A stretch of DNA of 6,526 nucleotides from Candidatus Coatesbacteria bacterium RBG_13_66_14 (GTDB lineage: Bacteria > RBG-13-66-14), in assembly GCA_001774505.1 (NCBI GenBank), contig MFAF01000035.1, forward strand, positions 4,674-11,199. Direction: 5' to 3'. Below, piece by piece: positions 1 to 4,440 of the stretch (positions are counted from its first letter, which is position 1; every line of letters begins with the position of its first letter). The notes beneath the pieces were generated by a model. That model did no database searches, was not told the DNA's origin, and was given only the letters and a program-made list of their open reading frames with translations. Made by a program: the position numbers and the translations under genes.

Positions 1-18
1 CGCTCGGTTCGCTCGGTT
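1..18. repeat. 9-bp perfect tandem duplication
   Basis: The unit CGCTCGGTT occurs twice head to tail at the extreme left edge (1-9 and 10-18). It may be the end of a longer array that continues outside the window, or chance in GC-rich DNA. Nothing else is recognisable up to the palindrome at 52-70. Confidence 0.45.
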
Positions 19-50
19 AAACCCCCTGCCCCCACTTTCCGGGTCCGAAG

Positions 51-72
51 GCCCAGACCTCTCGTCTGGGTC
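51..72. repeat. palindrome downstream of the phosphatase gene
   Basis: CCCAGAC (52-58) and GTCTGGG (64-70) form a perfect 7-bp stem with a 5-base loop. A further G·T wobble (51/71) and a G-C pair (50/72) can extend it. It lies 14 bases beyond the stop codon of the minus-strand phosphatase gene, where a transcript-ending or RNA-stabilising hairpin would be expected. No T-tract follows on either strand, so it is not a standard intrinsic terminator. The hexamer GGGTCC occurs on both sides (41-46 and 68-73). It may belong to the same class of palindromic element as the one at 4390-4411. Confidence 0.5.
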
Positions 73-84
73 CGTGCGAGCCAT

Positions 85-1734
85 CTACCCCCCCTCGGAG
101 ATGCAGCGGTCCACCGTCAGGCTGACCTCCTCGGTCAGGTCCACGTCCAGGGGTTCCTCGACCTCCGGCTCGAGCGCCTTGAGCGCGACCAGGGTCGTGT
201 CGTCGAACTGCCTCTTCTCACCGGCGAAGGCGCGCGCCGTTTCCGCCAGCCTCTTCACCAACTCTCCGGGAGCGAGCTCGGCGGAGGCGGCGAAGGCATC
301 CTGAAGTCTTCCGTCCCCGAAGAGCTCCATCTCCTCGTTCATGGATTCACAGACGCCGTCGGTATAGAGGAGAACGGCGTCCCCCGGCTCCAGGCGGAGC
401 GTCGTGCTCTCCAGGGTCCGGCAGAATTCGTCGGGCTCGATCAGGCCCAGGGGGCGCCCGCGGGTCTTGACGACCTCCACCCGTTTCTCGCTCGCGCGGA
501 ATAGGAGCAGCGGGTTGTGCCCCGCGTTGACAACGTCAAGGCTACCGTTGCGGGAGTCGTAAACGTAGTAGATGCAGGTGACGAAGTTGCCGGAGCGCAT
601 GTCGGGGCTGAGGAGGGTGTTGGTCTCGCAAAGGGTGGGCAGGGCGTCGAAATGCCGCGGGGCGGTGCTCTTGAGTATCGTGCGCAGCACGAGCATGACC
701 ATGAGCCCCTGGAGGCTTTTTCCCGACACGTCGGCCACGACGACGCCCAGCCTCCGTTCGTCTATGGGGATGAAATCGTAGTAATCGCCGCCAACCTCGA
801 AGGCCGGCTCGCAGAGGCCGGCGACGGCCATGCCCGGGTAGTTCGGCGCCTCGACGGGCAGGTAGGACTGCTGCAACTGGCGGGCGATTTCCAGGTCCCG
901 CGCCATGCGTCCCCTGTCGTCGGTGGCGTCGCGGGGGTTCTCCAGTCTTTCGGCCAGTTCGTTGACGGCCGCGGTCAACCGGCCGAGATCGTTTTTGGCG
1001 GTAACTTTCAGGCGGTAAGTCAAGTTACCCGCCCCGAGCTTTTTCACCCCCCGCTGGAGCTCCTTCAGGGGCCCCAGGACCCGCAGGATGAAGAGAATGC
1101 CGAGACCCGCGGCGATGACGAACGCCGCCGCGCCGATGATGACGCCGCTGACGGTGGTCCTCTCCAGGGCCAGACGCACCGGCTCCGCCGACGCCACCAG
1201 GCGCAGCTTCCCGAGGGTGGTGATCTCCCCCGGCGGACGCGCGGGGTGGTACACCGGCAGGGTGAGGCAGAAGGACCCGCCGTCGGAGACTAACTCCTCC
1301 CTCGCCCGGAGGGCTTCCAGCTCCACCGGCTCCCCCTCGACGTTCAGGGGTACTATCTCCTCGTCGGCCGAGTAGATGCCGCCCCGGTCGTCGAAGTAGT
1401 AGGCGCCGGTGAGGCGCGGGTCGTCCTCCCGGGCCTCGGCCAGCGTCCGCGCGATCCCCTCCCCCGCTTCGGGATCACGGGCGACCGGGGAGAGCGTCCG
1501 GGCGATGGTCCGGCCCTGGTGCACCAGGGAGGTTTGGAACTCCCGGGAGAGATTCGCCCGCTCGGAATCAACCAGAAGCCAGGTGAGCCCCGTTGCGGTG
1601 ACGAGGACCAGCAGCCCGACGAGAATGGCGAGCTGCCAGTGCAGGCTGGGGCTTTTCTTTTCTTTTCCTGTCAAATCGGCTTCCTGGTCGTCGTTTGCCT
1701 CGAGGCGGCCCGCACTCTGGTAGCTTACACCCAT
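85..1734 (-). CDS. membrane sensor serine/threonine phosphatase, HAMP plus SpoIIE/RsbU-type PP2C domain
   Basis: This 549-residue protein probably dephosphorylates an anti-sigma-factor antagonist (STAS protein) in response to an extracytoplasmic signal. Two hydrophobic segments (about 34-55 and 195-220) flank a periplasmic region of about 140 residues that I cannot assign; GAYYFDDRGGIYSAD (110-124) is somewhat Cache-like. A HAMP-like region (about 217-268) and a helical linker (280-292) lead into the phosphatase domain (about 300-522). Its metal-binding motifs are intact: VGGDYYD (D317), VADVSGK (D335), NAGHNP (403-408), YTDG (D459) and FDDTT (D511/D512). A 27-residue acidic tail is unexplained. 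The stop is TAG at 85-87. The ATG start lacks a good ribosome-binding site. A TTG at 1674 (529 residues, still before the first membrane segment) has AGGA seven bases upstream and is a credible alternative. No sigma-factor or anti-sigma partner is visible. The family call is secure; the target is inferred. Confidence 0.93.
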   Translation of the reverse strand: MGVSYQSAGRLEANDDQEADLTGKEKKSPSLHWQLAILVGLLVLVTATGLTWLLVDSERANLSREFQTSLVHQGRTIARTLSPVARDPEAGEGIARTLAEAREDDPRLTGAYYFDDRGGIYSADEEIVPLNVEGEPVELEALRAREELVSDGGSFCLTLPVYHPARPPGEITTLGKLRLVASAEPVRLALERTTVSGVIIGAAAFVIAAGLGILFILRVLGPLKELQRGVKKLGAGNLTYRLKVTAKNDLGRLTAAVNELAERLENPRDATDDRGRMARDLEIARQLQQSYLPVEAPNYPGMAVAGLCEPAFEVGGDYYDFIPIDERRLGVVVADVSGKSLQGLMVMLVLRTILKSTAPRHFDALPTLCETNTLLSPDMRSGNFVTCIYYVYDSRNGSLDVVNAGHNPLLLFRASEKRVEVVKTRGRPLGLIEPDEFCRTLESTTLRLEPGDAVLLYTDGVCESMNEEMELFGDGRLQDAFAASAELAPGELVKRLAETARAFAGEKRQFDDTTLVALKALEPEVEEPLDVDLTEEVSLTVDRCISEGG

Positions 1735-1773
1735 CCGCGGTCTCAGGGCAAGCGGATGCCTCCGGCGCCGTTG

Positions 1774-1782
1774 TGGTATTAT
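1774..1782 (+). promoter_or_regulatory. extended -10 promoter of the secreted-protein gene
   Basis: TGgTATTAT combines a TGn extension with a hexamer that matches TATAAT at five of six positions. It stands in the 98-bp divergent spacer. There is no convincing -35 box 17 bases upstream, as is common for extended -10 promoters. Transcription would start near 1789, giving a leader of about 44 bases before the ATG at 1833. This is a motif-based call for the vegetative sigma factor. Confidence 0.5.
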
Positions 1783-1820
1783 GACGACCGAATGTGGGAC
1801 AGCCCCTTTCCCTGAAGTTC

Positions 1821-1827
1821 AAAGGAG
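1821..1827 (+). promoter_or_regulatory. ribosome-binding site that fixes the start at 1833
   Basis: AAAGGAG is a near-perfect Shine-Dalgarno sequence with a five-base spacer to ATG at 1833. It rules against the upstream in-frame ATG at 1794, which would put 13 non-signal residues in front of the signal peptide and lies very close to the predicted transcription start. Confidence 0.8.
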
Positions 1828-1832
1828 ACGCC

Positions 1833-2852
1833 ATGGTCCGGAAAGCCGTTGCAATCCTGCTCTTTCTCGCGGTCGGGACGCTCCTCGCCGAGGCCCCCTA
1901 CCCCATGCCCGAGGGTTCTATGAGTTACTGGGAGTTCTTCGGCGACACGTCCTTCACACCCGGAAGGGGCTTCGTGGGGAAGCTGGAGCTGGGTGATCTG
2001 GTCTCCGACATGTACGACCGCATCGGCGGCGGGATGGAGGAGATGGACTACCCCTTCTGGTATTTCTTCGAGGACGGGCCCTACGCCTTCACCGTCATCG
2101 GCCAGTACGACACGGCCTCCATGAGTTTCCCCATCGTCGGGCTGGCCCTGGGCGGCCTGGCGGACTTTCCGCCGCCCGGCTTCACCACCCCCGAGGGGGT
2201 GGGGATCGGGGCGACGTGGCCCGATGTGGTAGCGGCTTACGGCCGTCCCCCCCTGGGTGTGCGCGCCGCCGGGGCGTCGTACCCCGAGCTGGGGCTGGTC
2301 GTGTACCTCGACAACTACTTCAACGTCTCCACGCTCTTCGTCCAGGAGCCCGGCCCCTCCGATGAGCCTTCCGGGATGAGTTACGTGAACGATGGTGTGG
2401 AGCTGCCCCAGGTCGTGACGCCGGCCAAGGGCATCCTGGCCGTGCCCCTGCCCGAGGGGTGGTCGCTGACCGACTCGGCCGACGTGACCGCCTTCTACGC
2501 CGATCCTGCGGACGCCTGGAACGTCCAGGTATCCACCTGCGTGGATTGCAGCGACGACGTCACCCAGTGGGCGGACATGCAGGAGGGATTGCTGTACGGT
2601 TCGAACCTCCTTCCCGACTACGAGTGGTACCTCCATCCAGACGCGCTCGCGGCCTACGGCGCGGACGAGAGTTACTGCGCCGAGTATTCGAGCGATTTCA
2701 TGGGGCACAGCTGGAGCCTATTCCTGCGCCGGAACACCCAGACGGTGAACGTCACCGTCAACTGCCTGGATACCGTGATGTACGGGGAAAATCCTGAGGG
2801 GGCGGACCGTCTGGTGAGCGCGATTCTGGCCGGGCTGGAATTCGTGGAATAG
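1833..2852 (+). CDS. secreted two-domain protein of unknown function
   Basis: This 339-residue protein has an N-terminal export signal: basic residues R3-K4, a hydrophobic core (5-18) and possible cleavage near A19-A21. It has no lipobox cysteine, so it is probably soluble in the periplasm or outside the cell. A first module (about 30-172) contains TPEGVGIGATWPDVVAAYG (119-137), then a beta-rich stretch. This recalls small repeats in SmpA- or BLIP-like folds (T-x-x-G-I/V-x-I-G, then V-x-x-x-Y-G-x-P). A second module (about 190-338) starts with LPEGW and ends with AILAGLEF. It resembles PsbP/DcrB-like domains in general layout; both fold calls are inference. Four cysteines (C236, C239 as CVDC, C282, C311) could form disulfides after export. 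The start is chosen because AAAGGAG (1821-1827) lies five bases before this ATG, and the signal peptide begins there. An in-frame ATG at 1794 lacks such a site. I do not recognise a named gene. Confidence 0.85.
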   Translation: MVRKAVAILLFLAVGTLLAEAPYPMPEGSMSYWEFFGDTSFTPGRGFVGKLELGDLVSDMYDRIGGGMEEMDYPFWYFFEDGPYAFTVIGQYDTASMSFPIVGLALGGLADFPPPGFTTPEGVGIGATWPDVVAAYGRPPLGVRAAGASYPELGLVVYLDNYFNVSTLFVQEPGPSDEPSGMSYVNDGVELPQVVTPAKGILAVPLPEGWSLTDSADVTAFYADPADAWNVQVSTCVDCSDDVTQWADMQEGLLYGSNLLPDYEWYLHPDALAAYGADESYCAEYSSDFMGHSWSLFLRRNTQTVNVTVNCLDTVMYGENPEGADRLVSAILAGLEFVE

Positions 2853-2861
2853 GCCGAACCC

Positions 2862-2891
2862 TTGACATGCCCGGCCCGTTCCTGCTACGCT
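2862..2891 (+). promoter_or_regulatory. promoter of the tRNA-Phe gene
   Basis: A perfect -35 box TTGACA (2862-2867) is followed after 18 bases by TACGCT (2886-2891), with a TG (2883-2884) one base ahead that gives an extended -10. It begins only 10 bases after the stop codon of the secreted-protein gene. The stretch after the -10 (CGCTCT) is rather GC-rich, the kind of discriminator found at stringently controlled stable-RNA promoters; that regulation is inferred. The transcript would start near 2898. Confidence 0.7.
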
Positions 2892-2895
2892 CGCT

Positions 2896-2912
2896 CTGCC
2901 GTAAAACGGCAG
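2896..2912 (+). other. hairpin in the 5' leader of pre-tRNA-Phe
   Basis: CTGCCG (2896-2901) and CGGCAG (2907-2912) form a perfect 6-bp stem with loop TAAAA. It ends three bases before the mature 5' end of the tRNA, next to the RNase P cleavage point. Depending on the exact transcription start, the first one or two stem bases might be missing from the RNA. It is not a terminator because no T-tract follows. Confidence 0.5.
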
Positions 2913-2915
2913 CGG

Positions 2916-2991
<76 letters not shown>

Positions 2992-3043
2992 TCGCTCCGG
3001 TGGGCCGGCGTCCCGATGAGAGGTGGGGCGGTCGGGTATATAT

Positions 3044-3066
3044 GTCCGTCCCGGTTGGACGCGGAC
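3044..3066. other. imperfect hairpin between tRNA-Phe and the next gene
   Basis: GTCCGTCC (3044-3051) pairs with GGAC (3057-3060) and GGAC (3063-3066), giving 8 bp with a two-base bulge (3061-3062) and loop CGGTT. No T-tract follows. It could help end or process the tRNA transcript, or lie in the leader of the gene at 3140. No convincing promoter for that gene is visible; TATATA at 3037-3042 is the best -10 candidate and has no -35. Confidence 0.3.
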
Positions 3067-3128
3067 AGCCGTGCGGTTAGGTGGAGTAGCAAGTTATAAA
3101 AAAGCCGGGCGCTGGACGATTTCACCCC

Positions 3129-3134
3129 GGGAGG
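3129..3134 (+). promoter_or_regulatory. ribosome-binding site pointing to a TTG start at 3140
   Basis: GGGAGG is followed after five bases (TCGAA) by TTG at 3140-3142. No site of comparable strength precedes the in-frame ATG at 3023 or GTG at 3071. The membrane anchor begins a few residues after this TTG, which fits a natural N-terminus. Confidence 0.7.
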
Positions 3135-3139
3135 TCGAA

Positions 3140-4312
3140 TTGGGCGCGAAGCGCTATCTCAACGTTCTGGTCACCCTCGTCCTTTTCATCATCTGCCTCG
3201 GCATCGTTTACCTTTTGTCCCTGGATCGGACCGAGGGGCATCGCGGCGCCGGTGACCAGTTATACGAGAAATACGAGTACGAGGCCGCACTGGAGGAGTA
3301 CAAAAAGGCCTGCCTGGTGGAGTACGACGACCTCTTTGCGAGCGCCGAAGATCCCGCTTCAATGCCGCTCGACACGATTCTCAAGGTGCTGAAGGACCAC
3401 GGTGGAGGCAACGAGCGGGTCCTGAACCGCATCAACGACTGCTGGTTCCAGCTCGGGTCCATCGAGTTCGATAAATTCGACAAGAAAGGCCTGGATACGG
3501 CCCTCCTTCCGGCCGAGGCCTACCTGACCAGGGTGGAGCTCGGCGATCACGTGTTGGAGGCCCAGGAGATGCTGGCCAAGGTGCAGACGGCCCTGAAGGA
3601 AGAGGTGGACATAGAAACCGGCACCCGCGTGGTTTGCGCCTACACGGTGTACATGGGCTGGCCGGAGCCCCCCGAAGACCTGGTGTACGAGGGACCCGTC
3701 CCGCCGAAGGGGTACCTGTACGTCTTGAACGACACCATACACACCGAGAAGCTCACCAAGCGGGCCTATCTCAAGTACCAGGACGAGCTGAAGACCATCA
3801 TCATTGACGACTACGCCTCCCAGCACTACGCCAGGGATTTCATGGGCATCCCGAGCCACATCGCCGACGACAGCCCCATTGACCTCACGGTCGAGAGCGC
3901 CACCCGGGAAACCTCCGTCGAGCTCGCCGGCGGCGACAGGCTCAACGCCGAACCGTACAGGTTCATGGTCTTCGTCCTCATCGAAATCACGAACCGGAGC
4001 AACGATCCCATGTACATGGGCGGTCCCGAGCCATACGAGTTCGACCTGACGAACTGCCGCCTGTACAAGTCCATGGAGACAAACTTCGACGAGCCGATGG
4101 AGTCAGACCAGAAGGATTCACGCGATCCTCGCAAAACCTACCTGCCCGACACCGCGACCGTCCTGCCCGGCGAGACGCTCTCCGGCTGGATCATGTTCTA
4201 CACCTGGGATTCGGCCGAGTACTACTTCAAGGTCATCCGCAAGAAGATCAACCCCGACACCGCGGTCGAGTTCTCCGAGCCGCTGGTCGGCAAGACGCTT
4301 CCGGCGTTCTAG
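3140..4312 (+). CDS. membrane-anchored protein with TPR-like helices and an Ig-like C-terminal domain
   Basis: From the TTG start this is a 390-residue protein of unknown function. After two basic residues (K4, R5) there is one long hydrophobic segment (about 6-28), so it is probably anchored in the inner membrane with the bulk outside the cytoplasm. Residues 37-60 (GDQLYEKYEYEAALEEYKKA) read like a TPR helix pair, and the helical region continues to about 155. The C-terminal part (about 247-368) has alternating beta-strand patterns: RFMVFVLIEITNRSNDP, then PGETLSGWIMFYTW. This recalls the Ig-like (DUF4352 or telokin-like) layout in which a conserved PG-x-x-x-x-G turn precedes a late strand. 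Both domain calls are by eye and inferential. An upstream ATG (3023) would add 39 residues with no homology-like features and cover the 3044-3066 hairpin. It is followed by a strong terminator and stands as a single-gene unit. Confidence 0.83.
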   Translation: MGAKRYLNVLVTLVLFIICLGIVYLLSLDRTEGHRGAGDQLYEKYEYEAALEEYKKACLVEYDDLFASAEDPASMPLDTILKVLKDHGGGNERVLNRINDCWFQLGSIEFDKFDKKGLDTALLPAEAYLTRVELGDHVLEAQEMLAKVQTALKEEVDIETGTRVVCAYTVYMGWPEPPEDLVYEGPVPPKGYLYVLNDTIHTEKLTKRAYLKYQDELKTIIIDDYASQHYARDFMGIPSHIADDSPIDLTVESATRETSVELAGGDRLNAEPYRFMVFVLIEITNRSNDPMYMGGPEPYEFDLTNCRLYKSMETNFDEPMESDQKDSRDPRKTYLPDTATVLPGETLSGWIMFYTWDSAEYYFKVIRKKINPDTAVEFSEPLVGKTLPAF

Positions 4313-4331
4313 GGCTTTGGTGCTTTTTTAC

Positions 4332-4361
4332 AAAGGCGGGGATTGGTTCCCCGCCTTTTTT
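4332..4361 (+). terminator. intrinsic terminator of the TPR/Ig-like gene
   Basis: GGCGGGGA (4335-4342) and TCCCCGCC (4348-4355) form an 8-bp GC-rich stem with loop TTGGT. It is extended by AAA/TTT to 11 bp and followed by more T residues (to 4361). It starts 20 bases after the TAG stop at 4310-4312. On the opposite strand the hairpin is followed by TTTGTAAAA, a poor tail, so it should work mainly for the plus-strand gene and at most weakly for the convergent barrel gene. Confidence 0.9.
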
Positions 4362-4389
4362 AAATCGGCTTCGGGATGCGCTGAAGCAG

Positions 4390-4411
4390 GGGCCGACCTT
4401 CAGGTCGGCCC
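4390..4411. repeat. perfect 10-bp palindrome downstream of the barrel gene
   Basis: GGGCCGACCT (4390-4399) and AGGTCGGCCC (4402-4411) are exact inverted copies separated by TC. As a hairpin it would open to a four-base loop with 9 bp. It lies 29 bases beyond the stop codon of the minus-strand barrel gene. No T-tract follows on either strand. It could act as a hairpin protecting or ending that mRNA, be a protein-binding palindrome, or be one copy of a dispersed palindromic repeat. Copy number cannot be judged from one window. Confidence 0.6.
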
Positions 4412-4440
4412 GCGGACGACTTCCCCGTAACCGCACCGCG

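Noticed and set aside
517..1293. 258-residue plus-strand reading frame opposite the phosphatase gene
   Set aside because: The minus strand has intact HAMP and PP2C motifs; this frame is a shadow created by high third-position GC.
1779..2708. 309-residue minus-strand reading frame opposite the secreted-protein gene
   Set aside because: Antisense shadow with His/Gly/Val/Arg-rich composition; the plus strand has promoter, ribosome-binding site and signal peptide.
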